The notes beneath the pieces were generated by a model. It had not been told where the DNA came from. It saw nothing but the letters and a program-made list of their open reading frames with translations, and did not search any database. The position numbers and the translations under genes are program-made. A stretch of 64,000 nt of DNA, taken from the NCBI RefSeq assembly GCF_014898155.1, contig NZ_CP062938.1, forward strand, positions 1,798,001 through 1,862,000, given 5' to 3'. The DNA is from Bifidobacterium eulemuris. Lineage in GTDB: Bacteria > Actinomycetota > Actinomycetes > Actinomycetales > Bifidobacteriaceae. Positions 37,131 through 45,296 of this stretch are shown here, piece by piece (within the stretch, counting starts at the first letter, position 1; each line of letters opens with the position of its first letter).

Positions 37131-37249
37131 CACGCGACGGCATCGTGTAAATTCGACCACCCCCACGCGGCGGCATCGTGTAATATTGAGTATGTTCATA
37201 CGGCGGCATCGTGTAAATCTGGCAATCACCACACGGCGGCATCGTGATA
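37131..37249. promoter_or_regulatory. Four direct repeats (33-bp period) upstream of ATPase copy D
   Basis: Units with core CGGCATCGTGTAA begin at 37131, 37164, 37197 and 37230, an exact 33-bp period. Each starts CAC/CAT plus ACG or GCG. The last unit ends 11 bp before the ATPase ATG, right against its ribosome site. The array is iteron-like, with 13-bp gaps too short for a CRISPR. Confidence 0.85.
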
Positions 37250-37260
37250 AGAGGTTCGGT

Positions 37261-38622
37261 ATGTTGAAGCGAAAAGCGTTGCAGGAGCTTGTCTCTTGGA
37301 AAAACTGCGCGAATGGCAAAGAGGCGTTGTTGATTGAAGGGGCCCGTCGTGTGGGGAAAAGCACTGTGGCTCAGGAATTCGGAAGAAGCGAGTATGAATC
37401 CACCATTCTCGTGGATTTCTCCCGGTTCCCTAAAGATGTCAGGTCGATTTTTGAGGAGCAGAAAGACGATCTGGATACGTTCTTCATGATGCTTTCCGTC
37501 TATTACCGAACCCAACTTGTGCGGCGGCGCTCCCTGATCATCTTTGACGAGGTTCAGCTGTACCCACCCGCGCGTGAGATGATCAAACATCTGGTGGCGG
37601 ATGGGCGTTATGACTATGTGGAGACCGGATCGCTGATCTCCATCAAACGCAACGTCGAAAACATCCTGATCCCATCCGAGGAGTCGAAGCTTCAGATGGG
37701 GCCGATGGATTTCGAGGAATTCTGTTGGGCGATGGAGGAGGATCTGCTGGCCGATGCGATACGAGAGGCTTTTACCAAATTGAAGCCGCTGCCGGACGCG
37801 CTGCATAAGCGCGCGATGAGGATGTGGCGAGAATACATGCTGGTCGGAGGCATGCCGCAGGTCGTGGATGCGTACGTGGCGAACCGGGATTTTGGCGAGG
37901 CGGATCGAATCAAGCGCAATATCCTGGGCCTGTACAGTGACGACATCGGCAAGTTTGCGAACGGCGACGCGGGGCGTGTGCGCGACATCTTTGCGCGGAT
38001 TCCCGGTCAGCTGTCCAAGCATGAGAAGAAATTCACACTCGCCTCGATCGACGCCGACGCGCGTTCCCGGGATTACGATTCCGCCTTCTTCTGGCTGGAC
38101 GACGCTCGGCTGGTCAACATATGCCGCAATTCGACCGACCCGACCGTCGGCCTTGGACTGTACGAGGACAATGCGTCGTTCAAATGCTATATGGCGGATA
38201 CCGGCCTGCTGGTGTCTCAGACGTTCGCAGACCGGCAATCCACTCCTGATGAGGTTTATCGCGATATCCTATTCGACAAACTCTCCTTGAACGAAGGCAT
38301 GCTTGTGGAGAATGCGGTGGCCCAGCAGCTCAAAGCCGCCGGCCGGCGCCTGTTCTTCTTCTCTCGCTACGCGAAAGGCGATGCGGCGAACACCATGGAA
38401 ATCGACTTCCTCATCGTACGCGAGTATGACAACGCCGCCATGAAACCGCGCGTGAGCCCGGTGGAGGTGAAGTCGACCAAACGGTATGGAACGTCTTCGC
38501 TGAACAAGTTCCGCAAGGCATACGGCCAACGGCTGGGCAAGGAATACGTATTGCATCCAAGACAGCTCCAAGTGGATGGGGATCGCATCAGCCTACCTCT
38601 TTACATGAGCGGATGCCTGTGA
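37261..38622 (+). CDS. AAA ATPase with DUF4143 C-terminus (copy D)
   Basis: This 453-residue ATPase is closest in style to copy A. Walker A is GARRVGKS and Walker B is LIIFDEVQLY. A TGSLIS sensor-like element follows. The C-terminal nuclease-like part has MEIDFLIVRE and then SPVEVKSTKR, keeping D and E-x-K. ATG 37261 is chosen with AAGAGG upstream, because the in-frame ATG at 37186 lies inside the repeat array and would encode repeat sequence. It is transcribed away from the surface-protein gene, after that gene's terminator. Confidence 0.85.
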   Translation: MLKRKALQELVSWKNCANGKEALLIEGARRVGKSTVAQEFGRSEYESTILVDFSRFPKDVRSIFEEQKDDLDTFFMMLSVYYRTQLVRRRSLIIFDEVQLYPPAREMIKHLVADGRYDYVETGSLISIKRNVENILIPSEESKLQMGPMDFEEFCWAMEEDLLADAIREAFTKLKPLPDALHKRAMRMWREYMLVGGMPQVVDAYVANRDFGEADRIKRNILGLYSDDIGKFANGDAGRVRDIFARIPGQLSKHEKKFTLASIDADARSRDYDSAFFWLDDARLVNICRNSTDPTVGLGLYEDNASFKCYMADTGLLVSQTFADRQSTPDEVYRDILFDKLSLNEGMLVENAVAQQLKAAGRRLFFFSRYAKGDAANTMEIDFLIVREYDNAAMKPRVSPVEVKSTKRYGTSSLNKFRKAYGQRLGKEYVLHPRQLQVDGDRISLPLYMSGCL

Positions 38623-38723
38623 CCGAAGCCAAGGCGGCCGCCTGATGAAACCGAACGACCGTGTTGCCCGTGAAGAAATAGTGCATCGTTGTAGGGACTC
38701 GCCGTATTTCGTGGACACGCCCT

Positions 38724-38751
38724 TGCCAACGTCGCATCCGCGTGTATAGTG
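38724..38751 (+). promoter_or_regulatory. Promoter of the MsmK-like ATPase gene
   Basis: TTGCCA (38724-38729), 16-bp spacer, TATAGT (38746-38751). It leaves a leader of about 170 nt before ATG 38927. The rest of the 304-bp gap holds no recognisable gene. Confidence 0.6.
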
Positions 38752-38926
38752 GAACGTGGCTCAAAGAAGAGAGCTCTTCCGAGAACCACGACAAGTAAAC
38801 GCCGAAGTTTGCGGCATGCCGTTGATGATGTAGTTGGCGGTAGGCAATGCGCTGAAGCACCGAAACAGTAAAAATCCCTTTTACTACGGATCGTTGAGCA
38901 CGTACCTGCTCATGAAAGGAAATATT

Positions 38927-40054
38927 ATGGCAGAAGTCGTATTCGACCACGTCACTCGCGTCTACCCGGGCAACGATAAGCCCTCTGTGGATGATCTGAA
39001 TCTTGAAATCAAGGACGGCGAGTTCCTCGTCCTGGTTGGTCCCTCCGGTTGTGGTAAGTCCACCACGCTGCGTATGTTGGCTGGCCTCGAAGAGGTCAAC
39101 AAGGGCCGCATCCTCATCGGTGGCAAGGATGTCACCACCATGCAGCCGAAGGACCGCGACATCGCCATGGTGTTCCAGAACTACGCGCTGTATCCGCACA
39201 TGACCGTCGCCGACAACATGGGCTTCGCCCTGAAGATCGCCGGCACCCCGAAGGAAGAGATCCGCAAGCGCGTCGAGAAGGCCGCTGAGATCCTCGACCT
39301 CACCGAATACCTCGACCGCAAGCCGAAGGCTCTGTCCGGCGGCCAGCGTCAGCGCGTGGCCATGGGCCGCGCCATCGTGCGTGAGCCGAAGGTGTTCCTC
39401 ATGGATGAGCCTCTGTCGAACCTCGACGCGAAGCTCCGTGTGCAGACCCGTACTCAGATCGCCGCACTGCAGCGTCAGCTGGGTGTCACCACCCTGTACG
39501 TTACCCACGACCAGACCGAGGCTCTGACGATGGGCGACCGCATCGCCGTCATCAAGCTCGGCATCCTGCAGCAGGTCGGCGCTCCGACCGAGCTGTACGA
39601 TCGCCCGGCCAACGTCTTCGTCGCCGGCTTCATCGGCTCCCCGTCGATGAACCTCAACACCCACCCGGTGGTCGACGGCAAGGCGCAGATCGGCGAAGAC
39701 ACTGTCCAGCTGCCCACCGAGGCCGTCAGCAAGCTGACCGCCGAGGACAACGGCCAGATCGTCGTCGGCTTCCGTCCGGAAGACGCCGACCTTGCCGCCG
39801 CTGATGATCCGAACGCGTTCTCGCTGAAGGTCGTCAACGTCGAGGATCTGGGTTCCGACGGCTACATCTACGGCAACATCATCACCGATGGTTCCTCCGC
39901 CCAGGAAGCCCAGCTCATGTCCGACCAGAACAAGCTCACCACGGTTCGCGTGAACCCGCGTGCGCTGCCGAAGGTCGGCGCGACGGTCAAGATCAAGATC
40001 GATCCGGCCAAGATGCACCTCTTCGCTCCGTCGACCGAGCTGCGTCTGAACTAA
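38927..40054 (+). CDS. msmK: MsmK/UgpC-type ABC transporter ATPase
   Basis: This 375-residue nucleotide-binding subunit is for CUT1 carbohydrate ABC importers. Walker A is GPSGCGKST, the signature is LSGGQRQR, Walker B is VFLMDEPLSN, and a C-terminal TOBE/MalK-type regulatory domain occupies about 235-375. It stands alone with its own promoter and terminator, as expected for a shared ATPase serving many sugar importers. It is the natural partner of the permease pair at 47085-49125, which lacks an ATPase gene. ATG 38927 follows AAAGGAAA; upstream in-frame sequence is leader. Confidence 0.92.
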   Translation: MAEVVFDHVTRVYPGNDKPSVDDLNLEIKDGEFLVLVGPSGCGKSTTLRMLAGLEEVNKGRILIGGKDVTTMQPKDRDIAMVFQNYALYPHMTVADNMGFALKIAGTPKEEIRKRVEKAAEILDLTEYLDRKPKALSGGQRQRVAMGRAIVREPKVFLMDEPLSNLDAKLRVQTRTQIAALQRQLGVTTLYVTHDQTEALTMGDRIAVIKLGILQQVGAPTELYDRPANVFVAGFIGSPSMNLNTHPVVDGKAQIGEDTVQLPTEAVSKLTAEDNGQIVVGFRPEDADLAAADDPNAFSLKVVNVEDLGSDGYIYGNIITDGSSAQEAQLMSDQNKLTTVRVNPRALPKVGATVKIKIDPAKMHLFAPSTELRLN

Positions 40055-40085
40055 GCTTGGCGGGATGAGAGTCCTGTCAACCATT

Positions 40086-40152
40086 AAACGAGACGTTTCT
40101 CTTCCTCTCTAACCGTCTCGTTGGAAAAGCCCCGCGTTGCTGCGGGGCTTTT
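40086..40152 (+). terminator. Double hairpin terminator after msmK
   Basis: First stem AACGAGACG / CGTCTCGTT (40086-40122). Second stem AAAAGCCCCGC / GCGGGGCTTTT (about 40125-40152), followed by TT, is a good intrinsic terminator. Confidence 0.85.
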
Positions 40153-40201
40153 CTTCGTTTTCCGGTGTATTCTGACCGCGCGGTCGGGTAGATTGGTACA
40201 C

Positions 40202-41620
40202 ATGATGCAATCAGGAATGGATTTGTCGCAGTTGGATCCGCGCGCAGCCAAAGCAACTTCAGTTCAGGCGCTGGACGAAAGCGCCACTAACGTCGAGCCC
40301 CAGGCGTTGAAGATCACCGCCGCAAGCTCCAATCCGAAGATGTTCACGCTGCCGTGGCATATGCCGCTGGCCACCTGGCCGCAGGAGCTGCTGGCCAACC
40401 TGCCGCGAGGCATCTCCCGCCACGTCGTGCGTTTCGTACACGTGGGCGACGAGGTGTACGCCATGAAGGAGATCACCCGTCAGGTCGCCGAGCGCGAGTA
40501 TGAGATGCTGCGGCGCTTGGAGAAGCTGGAACTGCCGTGCGTCACGCCGATCGCGGTCGTCACCGGCCGTCATGATCGGGAAGGCGAGCCGCTGGAGGCG
40601 ATTCTCGTCACCAAGCATCTGAAGTTCTCGCTGCCGTACCGCGCCCTGTTCGCGCGCAACCTGCGCCCCGACACCGCCGAGCGTCTGATCGACGCGCTGG
40701 CAGTGCTGATGGTGCGCCTGCATCTCGCCGGCTTCTACTGGGGCGATGTGAGCCTGTCGAACGTGCTGTTCCTGCGTGACGCCGACGCGTTCTCCGCATT
40801 CCTGGTGGACGCCGAAACCGGCGATTTGCAGATGACGCTGACCGAAGGCCAGCGCGAATACGATATCGATCTGGCCCGCACGAATATCATCGGCGAACTG
40901 ATGGATCTGAGCTCCGGCAAGCTGCTGCCGGGCGATGTGGACGAGATCGAGGTGGGCAACCGTTTGGTCGACCGCTACCACTCGCTGTGGAGCGCGCTCA
41001 CCGACACTGACAAGTTCAATCCGGACGAGATGTGGAAGATCGAGAAGCGCGTCAACAAGCTTAACGAGCTCGGCTTCGACGTGGACGAGCTGGAGATGAA
41101 AACCGCGGAGGATGGCAAGCGCATTCTGGTACGCCCCCGCGTGGTCGACGCCGGCTACGCCTCCCGTAAGCTGCTGCGCCTGACAGGCTTGGACGTGCAG
41201 GAGAACCAGGCCCGCCGTCTGCTCAACGATTTGGACGCCTACCGCGCCTCCACATGGCGTGAGGGCGAGGAGATCGAAATCGTCGCCACCGACTGGATGC
41301 GTGAGGTGTTCGAACCCACCACGCGTATGATTCCGCGTGAATACCGCTCGCAGATCGAACCCGCGCAGTTCTTCCACGAGGTGCTCACCCATCGGTGGTA
41401 TTTGGCCGAACAGGTCGGTCATGACGTGCCGATGGCCGAAGCGGTGCAAAGCTATATCGAATCCGCCCTGCCGAAGTACAAGCTCGACCAGAAGGCCGTC
41501 GACGCGTTGAATGAAGAGGCCGATTCCGGCGTGGTGGACGACGAATACACCTACAACGACCCGGACGACGACGGCTACAACCCCGACGACGACCCCGACG
41601 CGGCCGTCTGGAGCCACTAG
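40202..41620 (+). CDS. DUF4032 kinase-like protein
   Basis: This 472-residue actinobacterial protein has an N-terminal fold like lipopolysaccharide kinases (about 70-260), with FYWGDVSLSNVLF resembling the catalytic loop and LVDAETGDL resembling the metal-binding motif. A DUF4032 domain follows, and the tail is strongly acidic (DDDGYNPDDDPD). The role is not established; a sugar- or lipid-phosphorylating activity is possible. ATG 40202 is chosen; no good ribosome site precedes it, and TAGATT at about 40190 suggests a leaderless or near-leaderless transcript. ATGs at 40205 and 40217 are alternatives. Confidence 0.75.
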   Translation: MMQSGMDLSQLDPRAAKATSVQALDESATNVEPQALKITAASSNPKMFTLPWHMPLATWPQELLANLPRGISRHVVRFVHVGDEVYAMKEITRQVAEREYEMLRRLEKLELPCVTPIAVVTGRHDREGEPLEAILVTKHLKFSLPYRALFARNLRPDTAERLIDALAVLMVRLHLAGFYWGDVSLSNVLFLRDADAFSAFLVDAETGDLQMTLTEGQREYDIDLARTNIIGELMDLSSGKLLPGDVDEIEVGNRLVDRYHSLWSALTDTDKFNPDEMWKIEKRVNKLNELGFDVDELEMKTAEDGKRILVRPRVVDAGYASRKLLRLTGLDVQENQARRLLNDLDAYRASTWREGEEIEIVATDWMREVFEPTTRMIPREYRSQIEPAQFFHEVLTHRWYLAEQVGHDVPMAEAVQSYIESALPKYKLDQKAVDALNEEADSGVVDDEYTYNDPDDDGYNPDDDPDAAVWSH

Positions 41621-41626
41621 CGCTCT

Positions 41627-41755
41627 CCGTCATCCTGAGCGGAGCGCTGTTCCCTTCCTGTCATGCTGAGCGGAGCGCAGCGGAGTCGAAGCATCTCATA
41701 GCGTTGGATGCCTGGAGATCCTTGCGCCTCGGCTTCGCCCTCCACTCAGGATGAC
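41627..41755. repeat. Dispersed palindromic repeat cluster 6
   Basis: Units GTCATCCTGAGCGGAGCGC, GTCATGCTGAGCGGAGCG...AGTCGAAGCATCTCA and an inverse CCACTCAGGATGACG lie between the convergent DUF4032 and rlmB genes. They probably also act as a bidirectional stem. Confidence 0.78.
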
Positions 41756-41776
41756 GAGGAGAGAGAGGTGTTCCGC

Positions 41777-42778
41777 TCAGCTATTGGCTGCGGCCTCGCG
41801 GCGGGCGCGGTCGACGGCGTACAGCGAGATGCCCGCGGCCACCGAGGCGTTCAGCGATTCCACCGAGCTGGAGATCGGAATGCCGGCGATGGCGTCGCAC
41901 GCCTCACGCACCAAACGGCTCAACCCCTTGCCTTCCGAACCGAGCACAATCACCAGCGGATCAGCCTCGAATCCGGTCTCGCCCACGAGCTTGTCGCCGC
42001 CGCCGTCAAGGCCGACGGTGTAGTAGCCGCGTTCGCGCAGGCTTTCGATCGCCTTGGTCAGATTCACCACGCGGGCCACCGGCAGATGCGCGGCCGCGCC
42101 GGCCGACACCTTCCATGCGGCGGCGGTCACCGAAGCGGAACGACGCTCGGGCAGAATCACGCCGTTCGCGCCGAAAGCGGCGGCGGAACGGATCACCGCG
42201 CCAAGGTTCTGCGGATCGGTCACGCCGTCAAGCGCGATGAACAGCGGACGGGCCTTGATACGCGCGGCTGCGGAATTCGCCGCCTCCATGGCGCGCGCCT
42301 TCTTCTCGGCGCGGTCGGCGAGCTCGGCCAGCGAGGAATACTGGTAGGGCTGCACTTTGAGGATCACGCCCTGATGGTTGCCGGAACGCGCGATGCGATC
42401 CATCTCCAAGCGGTCGGCCTCCAGCATATGCAGGCCGTTCGCGCTGGCGATCTTCACGATCTCGCGCGTGCGGTCGTCATGCTCGAGACGCGAAAGGATG
42501 TACAGCGTGTTCGACGGCACGCCCACACGTAGCGCCTCCAGCACGGAATTGCGGCCGAACACCAGGTCGGTCGCGTCGGCCGCGAACTTGTCGGCGCGGC
42601 GACGGGCCGCGAGACGCGGATCGGCCGCCTTGCGCTTATCGGCCTCCTTCTTGGCGAAATACGCCTTGTGATACACGCGGTCCTCAGCCTTGGGCGTCGG
42701 GCCGTGGCCCCTCAGGGCATTGCGATGCTTGCCACCCGACCCCTTGGTCGGTCCTTTTTTCATAGCCATACCCGCCAT
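41777..42778 (-). CDS. rlmB: TrmH/SpoU-family rRNA 2'-O-methyltransferase (RlmB-like)
   Basis: This 333-residue SPOUT methyltransferase has an N-terminal basic tail, a substrate-binding domain (VFGRNSVLEALR) and the C-terminal knotted catalytic domain. SPOUT motifs are ALDGVTDPQNLGAVIRSA, LVIVLGSEGKG and IPISSSVESLNASVA. RlmB methylates the ribose of a conserved G in 23S rRNA (G2251 in E. coli numbering); specificity is inferred from family similarity. The start is uncertain: ATGs at 42778, 42769 and 42763 are close together. I chose 42778 and rejected the longer frame to 42907, which is not conserved in character. Confidence 0.88.
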   Translation of the reverse strand: MAGMAMKKGPTKGSGGKHRNALRGHGPTPKAEDRVYHKAYFAKKEADKRKAADPRLAARRRADKFAADATDLVFGRNSVLEALRVGVPSNTLYILSRLEHDDRTREIVKIASANGLHMLEADRLEMDRIARSGNHQGVILKVQPYQYSSLAELADRAEKKARAMEAANSAAARIKARPLFIALDGVTDPQNLGAVIRSAAAFGANGVILPERRSASVTAAAWKVSAGAAAHLPVARVVNLTKAIESLRERGYYTVGLDGGGDKLVGETGFEADPLVIVLGSEGKGLSRLVREACDAIAGIPISSSVESLNASVAAGISLYAVDRARREAAANS

Positions 42779-42871
42779 TGTCCCAGCACCCCGCCCCAAA
42801 TAGTCGAATGCTTGTGTGTGGGCTGTGGGCGCGAGAAAGACGCATATCTCACTCGATGGTGGAGTGTTGCG

Positions 42872-42929
42872 TTGCGGGTCGAACTGGAATCGGATAGCAT
42901 GGTTCACGCACCTAATGCAACGTTGTACT
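42872..42929 (+). promoter_or_regulatory. Promoter and operator candidate of the GH127-like gene
   Basis: TTGCGG (42872-42877), 17-bp spacer and TAGCAT (42895-42900) form a plausible promoter. Just downstream, ATGCAACGTTGTAC (centre AACGTT, 42919-42924) looks like a LacI-family operator. A matching GTGCAACGTTTATG lies upstream of the solute-binding protein gene at about 45079-45092. Confidence 0.6.
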
Positions 42930-43048
42930 CAATCAGCGGTCACGGCACCGAAAGCTGTGGCTGGTCGGCTTTGCTGCGGTGGGCAACGCGCTGCCATCCG
43001 AAGCGTGTATTCGATTATGCCTACATTTTCAATTGTATGGAGTGATTC

Positions 43049-44902
43049 ATGAGTACAACCATTGAGCGTCAGGCTCGTTTGAGTTTGCATGCCTTCGACT
43101 ATGCCAACGTCACACTCGCGGACGGGCATTGGAAACGACAGCGGGACTATGTTGTTGAGCTGTATTTGTCGCTGGATGACGAAGATATTCTCAAAAGCGC
43201 GTTGCGTGGCACTGATGTGCATACGCAGGCGCATGGGCTGCCTGGCTGGGGTGGGACATGCGGACAGATGCTCGCCTCTTTCGCCAAATTGCACGCTGTC
43301 ACCGGCGACTTCCGGCTCCGGGTCAAAGCCATCGATCTGTTCGAACGCTGGGCTGAGCTTGTGGATGAGAACCCCGAACTGCTTAGGCTTGGCACCTACG
43401 ACTACGAGAAGATGCTCGGCGGATTGCTTGACATGGATGAGTTCATGGGGTGTGGGCGCGTAAAGGATTACATCTCCCGGCTGACCGATCAGGCGGTCGA
43501 CACCTTCGACAGAGGTATTCCGCGTGATGGTTTGCAGGACGCCGGCATGAAGGGGCAAATCGAATGGTATACGCTGCCTGAAAATCTGTACAGGGCCTAC
43601 GAGCGGTATGGCGACGAGAAATACAGAAATTACGCCGATGAGTGGCGCTACGACTATCTGTGGGACAAGCTACGTGCGCACGACTCGAAAATCGGCGCTC
43701 GACATGCCTACAGCCATGTCAACGCATTATCAAGTCTGGCTCGAGCGTATGAGGTTGATGGCGATGAGCGCGATTTGGACGTGTTGCGCATCGCCTATGA
43801 CGAGTTGTTGGCGAACCACACGTACGCGACCGGCGGTTATGGCCCCGGTGAGAACCTGTTCGTGGATCGTGACGGGTATATGGGCTTCATGTTGATGTCG
43901 CCGTGGGATTTGGCCGGTGAGGACCCGACTTTCGTGAACTTCGCGGGGGAGCGGGTGGCTCGTAGCGACGCTTGGGGGAGCTGTGAGGTGTCCTGCTGCT
44001 CCTGGGCGGTATTCAAATTCTGCAACTATATGCTGCGGTTCACCGGTGAGGCGAAATACGGCGTCTGGGCCGAACGCGTGCTGCTCAACTGTGTGGGTGG
44101 GCAGCCGGATATCAAGCCCAACGGTGAGCTGCTGTACTACTCGAATTATTTCGCCGATGGAGGCATCAAATCCACGGTTGATCGGCGTCTGCAGCGTGAG
44201 GGGCAGAATTTCCAGTGGCAATGCTGTTCGGGCACGTTCCCGCAGGATGTCGCTGAATATGCGAATATGCTCTACTACTCGGACGGCTCGGCGCTGTACG
44301 TTTCGCAATACCTGCCGTCGAGCGTCGAATGTTCGATCGACGGTCGAAGAGTGCGTGTGGAGAACTTCTCCGACTGGCCGCGCGATAATGTGGCCAGATT
44401 CCGTGTGGCCCCCGATATCCCCGGCGTCTTCGCCCTGCGGTTCCGTGTGCCTGACTGGGCCGACGGCCATAATGTGGTGCGAATCAATGGTCGTGTGGTC
44501 GATGTGCAGGCCACGCCGAACACTTGGCTGAATCTTGAACGCGAGTGGTGTTCGGGTGATGTGGTGGAGCTTGATTTTCCTCGGCGATTGCGTTTCGTGC
44601 CGGTGGACAGGCGGAATAGGAATCTGGTGGCTTTGATGTACGGGCCTGTCGTGTTGGTCAGTAGCGAGATGACGATGTTGGTGGGGGATCGTGACCATCC
44701 TGAGAGCTGGATCATACCGGTTGAAGGTGAGTCGATGGTTTTCCGTACGTTGCCGGGCCATACGGGGGCATTGGATTTCGTATGCCGCACCTTCGAGCCG
44801 TATTACCTGTATCCGGAGGACCGGTGGTACTTCATGTACCACCGCATCTATCGCGACGATGCCGAGGAGAAGGATGTGACGCGCGGCGCCAATATGGGGT
44901 GA
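43049..44902 (+). CDS. GH127-like (DUF1680) beta-L-arabinofuranosidase
   Basis: This 617-residue intracellular enzyme (no signal peptide) belongs to the DUF1680 group that contains HypBA1, a Bifidobacterium longum beta-L-arabinofuranosidase. An alpha/alpha barrel occupies most of the protein, with a C-terminal beta domain. Candidate zinc and catalytic residues are Glu313 in SCEVSCCSW, nearby Cys316/Cys317, and the Cys392-Cys393 pair in QCCSGTFPQD. In HypBA1 the equivalent Cys pair includes the nucleophile. The Glu-Cys spacing differs slightly from HypBA1, so a related activity is possible. The start has GGAG at 43039-43042. It lies upstream of an ABC importer and shares an operator with it. 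Confidence 0.82.
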   Translation: MSTTIERQARLSLHAFDYANVTLADGHWKRQRDYVVELYLSLDDEDILKSALRGTDVHTQAHGLPGWGGTCGQMLASFAKLHAVTGDFRLRVKAIDLFERWAELVDENPELLRLGTYDYEKMLGGLLDMDEFMGCGRVKDYISRLTDQAVDTFDRGIPRDGLQDAGMKGQIEWYTLPENLYRAYERYGDEKYRNYADEWRYDYLWDKLRAHDSKIGARHAYSHVNALSSLARAYEVDGDERDLDVLRIAYDELLANHTYATGGYGPGENLFVDRDGYMGFMLMSPWDLAGEDPTFVNFAGERVARSDAWGSCEVSCCSWAVFKFCNYMLRFTGEAKYGVWAERVLLNCVGGQPDIKPNGELLYYSNYFADGGIKSTVDRRLQREGQNFQWQCCSGTFPQDVAEYANMLYYSDGSALYVSQYLPSSVECSIDGRRVRVENFSDWPRDNVARFRVAPDIPGVFALRFRVPDWADGHNVVRINGRVVDVQATPNTWLNLEREWCSGDVVELDFPRRLRFVPVDRRNRNLVALMYGPVVLVSSEMTMLVGDRDHPESWIIPVEGESMVFRTLPGHTGALDFVCRTFEPYYLYPEDRWYFMYHRIYRDDAEEKDVTRGANMG

Positions 44903-44925
44903 GTCTTCTGTCCGGTTTGGATAGT

Positions 44926-44962
44926 GTCATCGCCCTCGGGTGCGGTCCCGTTGGGCGATGAC
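44926..44962 (+). terminator. Terminator after the GH127-like gene
   Basis: Stem GTCATCGCCC / GGGCGATGAC with a 17-nt loop, followed by TCTTT. Confidence 0.75.
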
Positions 44963-45052
44963 TCTTTACATCGTTAGACACGCTATCGTATGACACGCGG
45001 AAACCAAAAAAATTACAGCGGTAAAAGAGAACATTTCATAAGCGGGTGAAAA

Positions 45053-45149
45053 GTATTGTGAGCGCTAACTTTGTTGGGGTGCAACGTTTATGCAATGTTA
45101 ACTTTTGTGAGATTCTGTCGCTTGACGAGGTGCGGAAGAGTGATATATC
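45053..45149 (+). promoter_or_regulatory. Promoter with two LacI-type operator candidates before the binding-protein gene
   Basis: TTGACG (45122-45127), 16-bp spacer and TATATC (45144-45149) form a good promoter. Upstream are GTGAGCGCTAAC (centre 45061-45066) and TGCAACGTTTATGC (centre 45083-45088), 22 bp apart. Both resemble LacI/GalR sites, and the second matches the GH127 operator. The leader to ATG 45297 is about 140 nt. No extra gene is seen in the 394-bp gap. Confidence 0.6.
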
Positions 45150-45296
45150 GTAGGCCGCATCACTCATGATGACCGTGAAGGAGCGGATGGCGTCGTCGCT
45201 GGTCTGCATGGGTGGTAAACAATAACAGTGGCATTAGGCGCGGTTGCTGATTGCCGTTCCAAACAGCCACGAAGTGACTCAGTGAGGAGTAACAAT

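Noticed and set aside
37186..37260. An upstream start for ATPase D giving 25 extra residues
   Set aside because: The extension would translate the repeat array itself and lacks a ribosome site; ATG 37261 aligns with the paralogs.
42779..42907. A longer N-terminus for the RlmB-like protein
   Set aside because: The extra 43 residues lie in the intergenic promoter region of the divergent GH127-like gene and look non-coding.
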